A DNA stretch of 64,000 nucleotides. Source: an uncultured Acetatifactor sp. (GTDB taxonomy: Bacteria > Bacillota > Clostridia > Lachnospirales > Lachnospiraceae). Location: the NCBI GenBank assembly GCA_910586835.1, contig CAJUJU010000001.1:62001-126000 (forward strand). Direction: 5' to 3'. The notes beneath the pieces were generated by a model. The model made no database searches and was not told where the DNA came from. It saw nothing but the letters and a program-made list of their open reading frames with translations. Made by a program: the position numbers and the translations under genes. Numbering within the stretch: position 1 is the stretch's first letter; every line of letters begins with the position of its first letter. Shown piece by piece: positions 43,918 to 52,038 of the stretch.

Positions 43918-44193
43918 CTACCTCATTTCCTCATACTTCTGTAAAAGCTTTGCCGCAAAAGTCGCATTATCGACACTGTAGGTTCCGTTGTTCACCTGTG
44001 CCTTGACAGAGGCCGTCAGTTCCTCCCTGATATCAGGGCTCCCTGCAACCGCCGCCTTCGCCGTCTGGAAATCCTTTCCGAGACTGCTGATCTGCACCTG
44101 ATCCGCACGCGCCGCGCCGGATGCCTTCTGTGCCTGGCTGACCTTCTTGGTCTGATACACCTGCTGTACCTGAGAATATGCTTCAATACGCAT
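43918..44193 (-). CDS. flgM: Anti-sigma-28 factor FlgM
   Basis: A 91-residue protein that holds sigma-28 inactive until hook completion, when it is exported. The disordered N-terminal half (QQVYQTKKVSQAQKASGAAR, then DQVQISSLGKDFQ) and the binding C-terminal half (IREELTASVKAQVNNGTYSV, LLQKYEEM) match the family. AAAGGAGG lies 8 bases before the ATG at 44193. Its gene is the first of the operon and is itself behind a perfect sigma-28 promoter, giving the usual autoregulatory loop. No sigma-28 gene is in the window. Confidence 0.94.
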   Translation of the reverse strand: MRIEAYSQVQQVYQTKKVSQAQKASGAARADQVQISSLGKDFQTAKAAVAGSPDIREELTASVKAQVNNGTYSVDNATFAAKLLQKYEEMR

Positions 44194-44248
44194 CAAGGAT
44201 CCCTCCTTTCCTCACTCTGGTCATTTTGTCTGCTGACCTATATTAAGT

Positions 44249-44275
44249 TTATCGGCAAAGGAGGGAAATACTTTA
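44249..44275 (-). promoter_or_regulatory. Sigma-28 promoter of the flgM operon
   Basis: TAAA (44275-44272), 15 bases, GCCGATAA (44256-44249): a perfect match to the sigma-28 consensus, about 60 bases upstream of the flgM start. It should drive flgM, flgN, both flgK genes, flgL, fliW and csrA. Confidence 0.95.
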
Positions 44276-44296
44276 GTGATTGCCGCGCTGTTTTTT

Positions 44297-44518
44297 TCAG
44301 TCAAAAAGATCCTTCAATTTTCCCAGCGCATCGGATGCCTTATCAGCGGTGAGCTTTGCCTTGACGCCCTGAACCACCTGGTCGATGATCTCATCGGGCA
44401 AATCCACTCCCAGAACGTTCTCCAACGCCTTCACCGGCTCCCTCTTAAACTGCTCCTGAAGCCCTTTGTCCTTGGAGATCTTTTCCACCGCTTTTTTGAT
44501 CTGCTCCTTTACGTCCAT
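44297..44518 (-). CDS. Small helical protein of leader-peptide-like type
   Basis: A 73-residue protein of unknown function. The pattern LQEQFKREPVKALENVLGVD followed by LPDEIIDQVVQG resembles the leader-like domain of NHLP/Nif11-type natural product precursors (F-x-x-x-P-x-x-A-L-E-x-x-L-G-x-x-L-P). It has no cysteine and ends in KLKDLFD, so a typical modified core is lacking. It has its own promoter and GAGGA 9 bases before the ATG. Directly upstream lie two ABC exporter half-transporters on the same strand, which could export a peptide, but no modification enzyme or C39 protease domain is present. It may also be an ordinary structural small protein common in clostridia. Confidence 0.7.
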   Translation of the reverse strand: MDVKEQIKKAVEKISKDKGLQEQFKREPVKALENVLGVDLPDEIIDQVVQGVKAKLTADKASDALGKLKDLFD

Positions 44519-44575
44519 TACACATGTCCTCGCTTTCCTGTTTTTTCAGCTTTCCATTTCGAAACCAGCCCTCTT

Positions 44576-44605
44576 ATTATAGCTTCTTCCACATGGCAAT
44601 GTAAA
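44576..44605 (-). promoter_or_regulatory. Sigma-A promoter of the 73-residue protein gene
   Basis: TTTACA (44605-44600), 18 bases, TATAAT (44581-44576). The -10 box is perfect and the -35 box has one mismatch. It lies between the ABC exporter stop and the small gene, so the small gene can be expressed alone. Confidence 0.75.
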
Positions 44606-44645
44606 GGAGGTAAAATGTCGTTTTCATACGCGATACAGTGCTTTC

Positions 44646-46544
44646 TCAGCACCGCACACCCGCAACCTCGATGCCGTTGTCCCTGTAATACCGGGCCTGG
44701 GCGCTCCACAGCTGAAAATACTTCCCCTCCCTGTCGGCAAGCAGTTCCTCGTGGCTTCCCAGCTGCGCCAGCTCTCCCTCATGAAACACTGCGATCTTCT
44801 CACAGAACCTGCAGGATGAGAGCCGATGGGAAATATAAATGGCTGTCTTCGTTCCCACAATGCGGTCAAAATTCGTATAAATCTCGTATTCCGCAATGGG
44901 ATCCAGCGCCGCCGTGGGCTCATCCAGGAGAATGAAAGGCGCGTCCTTGTAAATTGCCCGGGCGATGGCCACCTTCTGCGCCTCGCCGCCCGAAATCTCC
45001 ACACCGCTGTCGTCGTAATCCTTGTACAGCCAGGTATGGATTCCCTTCTCCAGACAAGACAGTCTCTCCCCGAAATCCGCATCCTCAAGGCATTTCTTCA
45101 CATAACCGCCGTCATAATCCAGATCTACGGCCACATTCTCCGCCAGCCGGAAGGGAAACAGCTTATAATCCTGAAATACCACGGAAAACAGCCTGCTGTA
45201 CTCATCCTGCCTGAATTTCCGTATATCCACACCGTTTAACAGAATCTCCCCTTCCTCCGGGTCATACAGCCTGCACAGCAGCTTGATCATTGTGGTCTTT
45301 CCCGAGCCGTTCATGCCTACGATGGCAAGCTTTTCTCCGATGGTAAGCTTTAACGAAAAGTTCTTCAGCGCGTATCGTTCCGACCCGGGATACCGGAAGG
45401 ATACATTCCTGAACTCAATCTGGTATTTGTTGTCTCTGCGTTTCTCTACGGGAAGCTTCCCCTTGTACATCTCGTCCTCCAGCCCGATCAGCGCCAGAGT
45501 GCTCAGCTGCTTTCTGGCCGCCAGTGCCAGGTAGGTGAGATTGTCGATTAACCCCTTCAGGGAATGAAGTAATCTGCTCAGACATCCGGCAAAGCGGATC
45601 ACATTACCCACCGTTATGGTCCCGGCCAGGGCGATGATTGCCACGATCAAATAGGACGCTCCGTTTACGGCACTGTATGCCATGCTGCCAAAAAAGCTGT
45701 CTCCGGCATCCCCCCAGGCCCCCTTTAAAAGCAGTGAGCGAAATCCCTTATGTCTCAGAACTTCCGTCGTCCAGCGCTTCATCAGCTCGTAGCTTCCGTA
45801 GATACGAATGTCTTTCCCGTTTTTATAGCTGAAACCGTCTCCGAATGCAAACGGCCAGCAAAAGCTGAATCCGTCCTCCTTCTCCTCAACCGTCTTCAGC
45901 TCCGTATACCGATAAGCATCCGTCAGCTTTTTAAAACGAACCTGCATCCGCAGACTCCATGCCGAAAGGACAAGAACCCCTGCCAGCATCAGCCAGGCGG
46001 CAACGCTCCCTGACCGGATCAGATAAACCACCACCGGAGCCCCCAGGACGACTGCCCCCACCATATCAAGCAGATGATATAGGATATTGTTTCCGTTCCA
46101 GATGACCGAATTGACCCCGGCCCCCCAGTTGTTATCCACGCGGATCCGATCCTTCAGCTTCTTCACCTCTGGGCTGTCAATACGGGAAAAATCCATATTC
46201 AGCATGCGTGCCTGAACCACGCCGGAATACAGATAATACATATGCTGCCTGCGAACCTCCATCCGGTTACGGATGGTGCTGGCTACAAACCGCATGGCAA
46301 GAATCACTGCAATACAGCAGAAAACAACAGTCATCATTTCCCGAAAGCTTCTGTGCGCACCGATGGCATCCAGAATGTATGCCGAAAGCAGCAGCTCCAC
46401 ATAGGGAACCCCGATATCCAGCACATGTGTGACACAGACAATCCGGAAATAATTCTTATCCATGCTCCGCACAAACTTCAGCACTTTTCTGATATTTCCT
46501 ACATGCTCCCGAAGCGGAAGCTTACCTGTCAGATCAGTGTTCAT
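44646..46544 (-). CDS. ABC exporter half-transporter (permease-ATPase fusion)
   Basis: A 632-residue exporter half. Six membrane helices lie in the first 330 residues and the ATPase domain has Walker A VGMNGSGKTT, signature SGGEAQKVAIARAIY, Walker B FILLDEPTAALDP and the switch histidine in ISHRLSS. The ATG at 46544 is chosen (AAGGAG at 9 bases); it overlaps the stop of the companion gene by 11 bp, so the two halves are translated together and probably form a heterodimer. It has no peptidase domain. The substrate is unknown; drugs, lipids or peptides are all possible. Confidence 0.92.
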   Translation of the reverse strand: MNTDLTGKLPLREHVGNIRKVLKFVRSMDKNYFRIVCVTHVLDIGVPYVELLLSAYILDAIGAHRSFREMMTVVFCCIAVILAMRFVASTIRNRMEVRRQHMYYLYSGVVQARMLNMDFSRIDSPEVKKLKDRIRVDNNWGAGVNSVIWNGNNILYHLLDMVGAVVLGAPVVVYLIRSGSVAAWLMLAGVLVLSAWSLRMQVRFKKLTDAYRYTELKTVEEKEDGFSFCWPFAFGDGFSYKNGKDIRIYGSYELMKRWTTEVLRHKGFRSLLLKGAWGDAGDSFFGSMAYSAVNGASYLIVAIIALAGTITVGNVIRFAGCLSRLLHSLKGLIDNLTYLALAARKQLSTLALIGLEDEMYKGKLPVEKRRDNKYQIEFRNVSFRYPGSERYALKNFSLKLTIGEKLAIVGMNGSGKTTMIKLLCRLYDPEEGEILLNGVDIRKFRQDEYSRLFSVVFQDYKLFPFRLAENVAVDLDYDGGYVKKCLEDADFGERLSCLEKGIHTWLYKDYDDSGVEISGGEAQKVAIARAIYKDAPFILLDEPTAALDPIAEYEIYTNFDRIVGTKTAIYISHRLSSCRFCEKIAVFHEGELAQLGSHEELLADREGKYFQLWSAQARYYRDNGIEVAGVRC

Positions 46545-48399
46545 CCTCGTCTGCTCCTTCCCTGTAATAACTGCTCTGTATTTCAAACATTTCCGCATAC
46601 ACTCCGCCGGCCCGCATCAGTTCCTCATGGGTTCCGGTCTCCAGAATCCTTCCGTTTTCAATCAGAACAATCCGGTCGGAAAACCGGGTACTGGCCAGTC
46701 TGTGGGAAATAAAAACCGCCGTTTTCCCGGAGCTGTACCGGTCGTATTGCTCGTAAACCTCACTCTCCGCAATGGGATCCAACGCCGCAGTGGGTTCATC
46801 CAGCACCAGCACCGGCGCATCCTTATACAGGGCCCTGGCCAGCAGAAAACGCTGCTGCTGGCCTCCGGACAGCTCCACGCCGTCCTCCATCATGGTCTTC
46901 GTCATATAGGTTTTAATACCGATTTTCCTGTCCTGGAAGGTCTCTTTTAAACCGGCCCTTTCCAACGCCGCCCATGCTCTTTTCTCGTCTACCTCATCCG
47001 CCCGCTTCAGCGCCAGATTTTCGCCCACGGTAAAGGGAAGAATCATCTGCTCCTGAAAGATTGCGGAAAACAGCTGATACACCTCCGTCCTGGGAAATTC
47101 ATTTCTGTCAATTCCGTTGATCAGAATCTGCCCCGCATCCGGTTCATAGATTCCGCACAACAGCTTTACAAAGGTAGTTTTTCCGGCGCCATTGACCCCT
47201 ACCAGGGCAATCCGCTCCCCAGAACGGATCGTCAGGTTCAGATCATGGAAAATCTCCTTTTCACCTGTTCCCTGTTCATCGTTTTCCTCCCCGTTTTTAT
47301 AAGAAAAGCAGACATTCCGAAACTCGATTTCGGGAGGAAACCGCAATTCTTCGATGTGACGGGTTCCGCTGCTCAGATCTTCCTCCGGCAGATCCAGATA
47401 AGCCCTGGTATAGTCCGTGCCGTTGGCCGCGCCGCGCAGGGCTGCCAAAGATCCCATGATCCCCGTGACAAAGCCGGAAAAGCCTGTGACGGCTCCGAAG
47501 TACAGCACAAATTCACCCGCGCTCAGCTTTCCCCCGGCAGTCTGATATAAAAGCCAGGCATAGGCCCCCAGATCCCGTCCTGCGGAAAGGAGATACCCGA
47601 TCTTTTCATAAAAGGAATTCCTGCGGCGGGATTTCAGCGTCACGCCGTCCAGCTCCTTCAATGCCACATCCCGCAGCCCCAGGAGCCAATGCTGCATACC
47701 GAAGATACGGATATCCTTGGCCGCTCCCATATCCCCCATTGCATTCTGCACACAGTAATAATGCTTGTTGGCCAAGGCGTTCTCCTCCCGAAGAGACTCC
47801 TCATATCTGATATGGCTCATGCTGAGCAGATAGTTCACCACCGATAACGCCAGAAGTACTGCCAGCACCCCCAGGCTCAGACTGCCGATCACCGTGGAAT
47901 ACAGAAAAAAGCTTAAAATGTTAATCAACAGGCCGCATGTCTCCGTCACCATCCTGGAGGAAGCGCACCAGTCACCGCCGTCAACAGTATTCAACGCCTT
48001 CCCATACAGCTTCCGGACGCTGCCGGACTCCGCGTACTCATACCTGATCCGCAGGCTCTTCAGAAAAAAGAGCCCAAGCAGATTTCCTCTCTGAGTATTG
48101 TACAGGTTATACTTGCCGGCGCTGACAGCGCTTTTTAAGCCGTCCAAAAGCATCAGCAACACCGTAAAGCCTCCAAGCGCCAGGAACAGCCGCTCCATCC
48201 CGGCCCGGCCCTCCACCAGATCGACGGTAAGCTTGGGCAGATAAATCAGAAACAGCGGCAGCAATGCGCTGAGCAGAATCTCCGTCCCGCAGAATGCCAG
48301 CACCATGGGCTCCTGCTGCCGGTAAAAGCGCACAAAAAACAGGATGTCGCTTCCGATGGAATAATGCTTTGGCTCGAAAGCCTCTTTTCCCTTTTCCAT
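46534..48399 (-). CDS. ABC exporter half-transporter, partner
   Basis: A 621-residue companion of the next gene with the same layout: six membrane helices in about 1-330, then Walker A VGVNGAGKTT, signature SGGQQQRFLLARALY, Walker B VLVLDEPTAALDP and ISHRLAS. Both halves have intact catalytic motifs (E after Walker B), so there is no visibly degenerate site as in some heterodimeric exporters. It is preceded by the terminator of the LytTR/GHKL operon at 48476-48505, suggesting separate but possibly regulated expression. A purine-rich GGAGGAGGAAAAAGG stretch precedes the ATG. Confidence 0.92.
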   Translation of the reverse strand: MEKGKEAFEPKHYSIGSDILFFVRFYRQQEPMVLAFCGTEILLSALLPLFLIYLPKLTVDLVEGRAGMERLFLALGGFTVLLMLLDGLKSAVSAGKYNLYNTQRGNLLGLFFLKSLRIRYEYAESGSVRKLYGKALNTVDGGDWCASSRMVTETCGLLINILSFFLYSTVIGSLSLGVLAVLLALSVVNYLLSMSHIRYEESLREENALANKHYYCVQNAMGDMGAAKDIRIFGMQHWLLGLRDVALKELDGVTLKSRRRNSFYEKIGYLLSAGRDLGAYAWLLYQTAGGKLSAGEFVLYFGAVTGFSGFVTGIMGSLAALRGAANGTDYTRAYLDLPEEDLSSGTRHIEELRFPPEIEFRNVCFSYKNGEENDEQGTGEKEIFHDLNLTIRSGERIALVGVNGAGKTTFVKLLCGIYEPDAGQILINGIDRNEFPRTEVYQLFSAIFQEQMILPFTVGENLALKRADEVDEKRAWAALERAGLKETFQDRKIGIKTYMTKTMMEDGVELSGGQQQRFLLARALYKDAPVLVLDEPTAALDPIAESEVYEQYDRYSSGKTAVFISHRLASTRFSDRIVLIENGRILETGTHEELMRAGGVYAEMFEIQSSYYREGADEDEH

Positions 48400-48475
48400 A
48401 TCCTTTTTCCTCCTCCATCCGGCCGTTTCCTGCCGGCAATAAGGTCATCTTATCATAATTGCTCCGCAATCACAC

Positions 48476-48505
48476 AAAAAAAAGCACGAGCGGTTAATCT
48501 CGTGC
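48476..48505 (-). terminator. Terminator of the padR-DUF2812-LytTR-GHKL operon
   Basis: GCACGAG (48505-48499) and CTCGTGC (48490-48484) form a 7-bp stem with an 8-base loop, followed on the minus strand by eight T residues. It lies 67 bp beyond the GHKL kinase stop. Confidence 0.88.
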
Positions 48506-48571
48506 ACGAACGGCATATGCCGTCAACAGATATGCAGGTATTCAAGTCCCGAATTTCCGTTCGTCATATCC

Positions 48572-49306
48572 TCACGACGCCAGAGGCAGCATGATCTCCG
48601 TGACAAACACACCCTCCTCATCCTGCCGCTCCAGATAACCGTGATATCGGTTTACCACTCTGTCAATACGCATCAGCCCGAAGCCGTGGCCCTCGCTGCT
48701 CTTGGTGGACGCATATCCGGCGCCGGTTTTCCTGAGCTTTTCCCCCACCGAATTCATCACATAAACGTACAGCTGCCCTTTCAGTACGTCAATATAAACC
48801 CGAATAAACCTTTGGGACGGATCCGCCGCCTTCATGCAGGCCTCCATGGAATTATCCAGCAGATTGCCGATAATCATACTCAGCTCCACCTCCGAGACAG
48901 AACCCTTCAGATCTTCAGGCACCCTGGCCTCCGCATCCACGGCAATTCCCCTGGCCTTTGCCAGAGACAACTTACTGTTCAGAATCGCGTCGATCATCAC
49001 ATTTCCGGTTTTGACCACGGTATCCACCGTTCTCAAGTCATCGTCCAGATCGGTCAGATAACGCTCCAGCTCCGCCAGTCGGCCCATGGCCAGATGAGCC
49101 TTCATGGCCTGAATGTGATTGTGATAGTCATGACGCCAGCCTCTGGTCTGACGATACATATTCTGTACCTCCTCGCAGTGCTTTTCCAGAAGGTCGCTCT
49201 GATAGTGCAGAATCCGTTTATCCACCATGATCTGAAGCGCTTTATAAACCAATGCCAAAACAGCGACAGTAAACGCCAATGCCGCCGCCAAAACAAAAAA
49301 TACCAT
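48572..49306 (-). CDS. GHKL-type sensor histidine kinase with one membrane helix
   Basis: A 244-residue kinase. One N-terminal hydrophobic helix (3-27) is followed by the phosphoacceptor region TRGWRHDYHNHIQAMKAHL and a GHKL ATPase with IGNLLDNSMEAC and a glycine-rich GHGFGLMRI. Kinases of the AgrC/LytS group usually have five to seven membrane helices, so this one lacks a normal sensing domain and may sense through a partner or the membrane. The response regulator gene lies 53 bp upstream. It is probably co-transcribed with padR and DUF2812. Confidence 0.9.
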   Translation of the reverse strand: MVFFVLAAALAFTVAVLALVYKALQIMVDKRILHYQSDLLEKHCEEVQNMYRQTRGWRHDYHNHIQAMKAHLAMGRLAELERYLTDLDDDLRTVDTVVKTGNVMIDAILNSKLSLAKARGIAVDAEARVPEDLKGSVSEVELSMIIGNLLDNSMEACMKAADPSQRFIRVYIDVLKGQLYVYVMNSVGEKLRKTGAGYASTKSSEGHGFGLMRIDRVVNRYHGYLERQDEEGVFVTEIMLPLAS

Positions 49307-49359
49307 ATCAGTCCCCCATGCCGGAGCGTATTTCCCACATTGCCTGCGTCCGCCGACGT

Positions 49360-50088
49360 TTATCCCATATCCGAACGTTGAAAATGCCGGATAAACGCCT
49401 GATTGACCTCTCCGTACAGGCGCCTGCTCACCGGAATCACACTGCCGTTATCCAGCGTGATCTCCGTCCTGCCGATCTGATGAATGCTGCCCGTCCTGCA
49501 AAGGTACGACCGATGGCATCTGATAAAGCCAATGGGCAAAAGCAGCTTCTCCAGAACCGTTATACTCTCCGTCACCTCCAGCTGCAGGGTCTCTCCCGTC
49601 CGGGTATAAATTTCCGCCACGCAGCCGTGTCCCCTGGCCTCCACATAAGTGACCTGCTCCACCGGCAGCTTCATGACCTCTTCCCGTCCGTGCACCGTCA
49701 CAAAAAGCTCCTCTCTGCGACGCGATACCAGCTTATCCATACAGCCGTGTATCTTTTCCCGATCCACCGGTTTCAGCAGATAGTGCATGGCTTCCACCTC
49801 GTAGCCCTTCGCCATATAATCGGCTACGCCCGTGGTAAAGACAATGGCAATGTTTCCGTCCTTTCTGCGGATTTTCTCCGCCATCTCCATGCCGTTCATG
49901 GTCTTCATCTGAATATCCACAAACAAAATATCAAAATCTCTGTTCTCCTCCCAGAAGAACAGGAAGCTCTCCGCGCTGGGAAAGGAACGAATCTGAACCG
50001 GAATCCCCCGCTCCCCGCTCCATTCTCCCAGACATTTCTCCAGGTATTCGGTATGAATCTGTTCATCCTCAACAATTGCAATCCTCAT
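49360..50088 (-). CDS. LytTR-family response regulator
   Basis: A 242-residue DNA-binding regulator. The receiver domain has IVEDEQ with the acidic pair, the phosphoacceptor in DILFVDIQMKTMNGMEMA, and ITVLEKL near the end. The C-terminal LytTR domain has VTYVEARGHGC, FIRCHRSYLCR and RTEITLDNGSVIPVSRRLYG. It pairs with the GHKL kinase downstream. Targets cannot be read off, but the ABC exporter pair just beyond the operon terminator is the closest candidate. AAGAG, a weak ribosome binding site, precedes the ATG. Confidence 0.92.
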   Translation of the reverse strand: MRIAIVEDEQIHTEYLEKCLGEWSGERGIPVQIRSFPSAESFLFFWEENRDFDILFVDIQMKTMNGMEMAEKIRRKDGNIAIVFTTGVADYMAKGYEVEAMHYLLKPVDREKIHGCMDKLVSRRREELFVTVHGREEVMKLPVEQVTYVEARGHGCVAEIYTRTGETLQLEVTESITVLEKLLLPIGFIRCHRSYLCRTGSIHQIGRTEITLDNGSVIPVSRRLYGEVNQAFIRHFQRSDMG

Positions 50089-50120
50089 GCTCTTATCATA
50101 TCATGTTTCATTTGCGTTGA

Positions 50121-50813
50121 CTATTCCCTTTTTATCCAGGTCCGCACCACGCCCACGCCGATCAGAAAAACAGCCGCCAGCACCAGACAATACTTCTGAA
50201 AGCGCCAGGCAGGATTCTCTATCATAAAAGCGACGGCATTGGCAATCATTCCCGCAGCAAGAAAGCGTGAGGGCCGTCTTTGCCTGCCAATACGGCTTTC
50301 TTCCCCCAACCTGCTTTTCAACTCCGCCAGGAACTCGTTCAGCCGTACCACTTCCCGGATAAGCGCAACCACCATCGCGCCGATCACGCAGGCAAATACC
50401 CTTGCCCACGAGCTGCCGTTGAGAACGGCCAGAAACTCCATTACCAGGCAGGCGATCTCCACGGCCGTCGCCACCTTAAACAGGTTTCGTATCCTTGTAT
50501 AATGCTCAATCGTTGACTCCACATCCGTATACAGCTCAAAAGGCCCCTCCGCGGCCCTCTTCCGGAGAAAGACCCATGGCCCCCACAGCCCCATGATTTC
50601 CACTCCCGCCTCCCCCATAAACTCCCGGTAATCGGAAGGAATCCTGAAAAAACCTTCTGTAAAGTCAATCTGGTAAACATACTCTCCCGAACTGCACACG
50701 CCAAACTGATAGAATCCCGCGAAAAAGCCCTCCATGGCATAGCCTCTTCTCACCATCTCATTCAGCCAGGCCGTTTCCCTGTCCTTATTCACATATAACC
50801 GAAACTTAACCAC
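50121..50813 (-). CDS. DUF2812 membrane protein
   Basis: A 230-residue protein. Residues 1-110 are the DUF2812 domain (KFRLYVNKDRETAWLNEMVR, EYVYQIDFTEGFF, MGLWGPWVFLRKRA), and residues about 125-225 contain four hydrophobic membrane segments. The start is GTG at 50813, 7 bases after GGGGAGG, and overlaps the padR stop by 8 bp. padR-DUF2812 pairs are common in clostridia; the DUF2812 protein is often thought to be the controlled effector or a co-sensor, which is not proven. Confidence 0.88.
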   Translation of the reverse strand: MVKFRLYVNKDRETAWLNEMVRRGYAMEGFFAGFYQFGVCSSGEYVYQIDFTEGFFRIPSDYREFMGEAGVEIMGLWGPWVFLRKRAAEGPFELYTDVESTIEHYTRIRNLFKVATAVEIACLVMEFLAVLNGSSWARVFACVIGAMVVALIREVVRLNEFLAELKSRLGEESRIGRQRRPSRFLAAGMIANAVAFMIENPAWRFQKYCLVLAAVFLIGVGVVRTWIKRE

Positions 50814-51147
50814 TGATATACCTCCCCGTCTCTTCCTCCATCAGCGCGGCGTTAGCCAGCAGCTCCTCCAGCCGCCTTCTCTCCTCCGCAAAGACCCTGC
50901 CTCCCGTCTCCGTAATCACATATTCCTTCTTTCTGCGCGAGTCCGTCTCCTCGCTGAAGATGCGGATCCAGCCCTTGGCCAGCATGGTCTGTATGGCTCC
51001 GTACAGGGTGCCCGGCCCAAGAACCACGCGCCCTCCCGTAAGCCGCTCCACCTCCTGTATGATACCGTATCCGTGATTGGGCTTTCGCAAAGACAGAAGG
51101 ATATAAAACAATGCTTCCGTCAACGGTACATTCTTATCCATTGCCAT
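50806..51147 (-). CDS. PadR-family transcriptional repressor
   Basis: A 113-residue winged-helix repressor with LTEALFYILLSLRKPNHGYG, RVVLGPGTLYGAIQTML and RRKKEYVITETG, the standard PadR core. It probably represses its own operon, since a strong promoter with repeated CGATAT-type sequence lies directly upstream. The ATG at 51147 has AGGAGG 4 bases upstream; the ATG at 51141 is an alternative. The ligand is unknown. Confidence 0.93.
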   Translation of the reverse strand: MAMDKNVPLTEALFYILLSLRKPNHGYGIIQEVERLTGGRVVLGPGTLYGAIQTMLAKGWIRIFSEETDSRRKKEYVITETGGRVFAEERRRLEELLANAALMEEETGRYISG

Positions 51148-51196
51148 CACTCCTCCTCGAAGCTCAATATATCGTCATCCGACATATCGCACATCA

Positions 51197-51225
51197 AATA
51201 TATCATTTGCCGATATATTTGTCAA
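51197..51225 (-). promoter_or_regulatory. Promoter and likely operator of padR operon
   Basis: TTGACA (51225-51220), 17 bases, TATATT (51202-51197). The spacer holds ATATCGGCAAATGATAT, and GCGATATG and ACGATATAT lie downstream, so several CGATAT half sites overlap the promoter and suggest autoregulation by PadR. Confidence 0.75.
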
Positions 51226-51228
51226 CAC

Positions 51229-51256
51229 AAAAAAACGCCTGTATAATCACAGACGT
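51229..51256 (-). terminator. Terminator of the ADP-ribosylglycohydrolase operon
   Basis: ACGTCTGT (51256-51249) and ACAGGCGT (51242-51235) form an 8-bp stem with one G-U pair, followed on the minus strand by a run of T. It lies 20 bp beyond the HAD phosphatase stop; the plus strand is also T-rich after the stem. Confidence 0.8.
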
Positions 51257-51276
51257 TTTTCCTGTATACCGCTTTT

Positions 51277-52038
51277 TCACTGCAGCAAACGATCCCGGAT
51301 AAAACGCGCAACCCCGTCCTCCTCATTGGACGCAGTTACATGGTTTGCCGCTTTCTTTGCCTCCGGAACCGAATTATCTACCGCGATGCCGATCCCACAA
51401 TGCGTCAGCATCTCACAGTCCCCGGCGTCATCCCCGAACGCCGCAATCTCCGACAGCTTTATTCCGTACAGCGCCGCTGTTCTCTTTATTCCATATAACT
51501 TTGACACGCCCTTCTGTGCCGCCGCATGACTGCCATCCCTGTATGAGATCCACGCGTACTCCAAAAATTCTTCCTTCAATTGCCGTACCGCTTCCTGATC
51601 CGACAATATAAAACAGATCTGATCCGCTGCCCGGGTAAGAGGTTTAGAAAAATCGCACCAGACCGCCCGGCGCAAAACAGCGGAGCCTGCAATTCTGTCA
51701 CTTTCCCAGAAAGCTTCCTTTCTGCAGGACACCAGAATATCACTTGCGCCGCTTTGCTTCAATCGGGTTATCAGACGATTGGCCGCCTCCGCCTCGATTC
51801 CGTTAAAATACAGTTCCCGTTCTCCGCAAATCGCCATCGCGCCGTTGGAAACGATCCTGATATCCACCGGAAGCGGCACCAGCTCCTCTGTGGCGGAAAC
51901 TGCCACCCGCGCGGTTGCAAAGGCCGTCAGAATCCCCTTCTTGCGGCACTCCGCAAAAACCTCCTTCGTAAAATCCGAAATACTTCGATCCCTTCTCAAC
52001 AGTGTATCGTCCAAATCCGTAACGATCATTTTTATCAT
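51277..52038 (-). CDS. Cof-type HAD phosphatase
   Basis: A 253-residue sugar-phosphatase-like enzyme. The motifs are MIVTDLDDTLLRRD (nucleophile and acid aspartates), RIVSNGA, and AAFGDDAGDCEML for magnesium binding, with a C2-type cap between. The start ATG at 52038 overlaps the lacI stop as TAATG, a translational coupling; a second ATG lies three codons on. Last gene of the catabolic operon. It probably removes phosphate from an overflow sugar phosphate; substrate unknown. Confidence 0.88.
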   Translation of the reverse strand: MIKMIVTDLDDTLLRRDRSISDFTKEVFAECRKKGILTAFATARVAVSATEELVPLPVDIRIVSNGAMAICGERELYFNGIEAEAANRLITRLKQSGASDILVSCRKEAFWESDRIAGSAVLRRAVWCDFSKPLTRAADQICFILSDQEAVRQLKEEFLEYAWISYRDGSHAAAQKGVSKLYGIKRTAALYGIKLSEIAAFGDDAGDCEMLTHCGIGIAVDNSVPEAKKAANHVTASNEEDGVARFIRDRLLQ

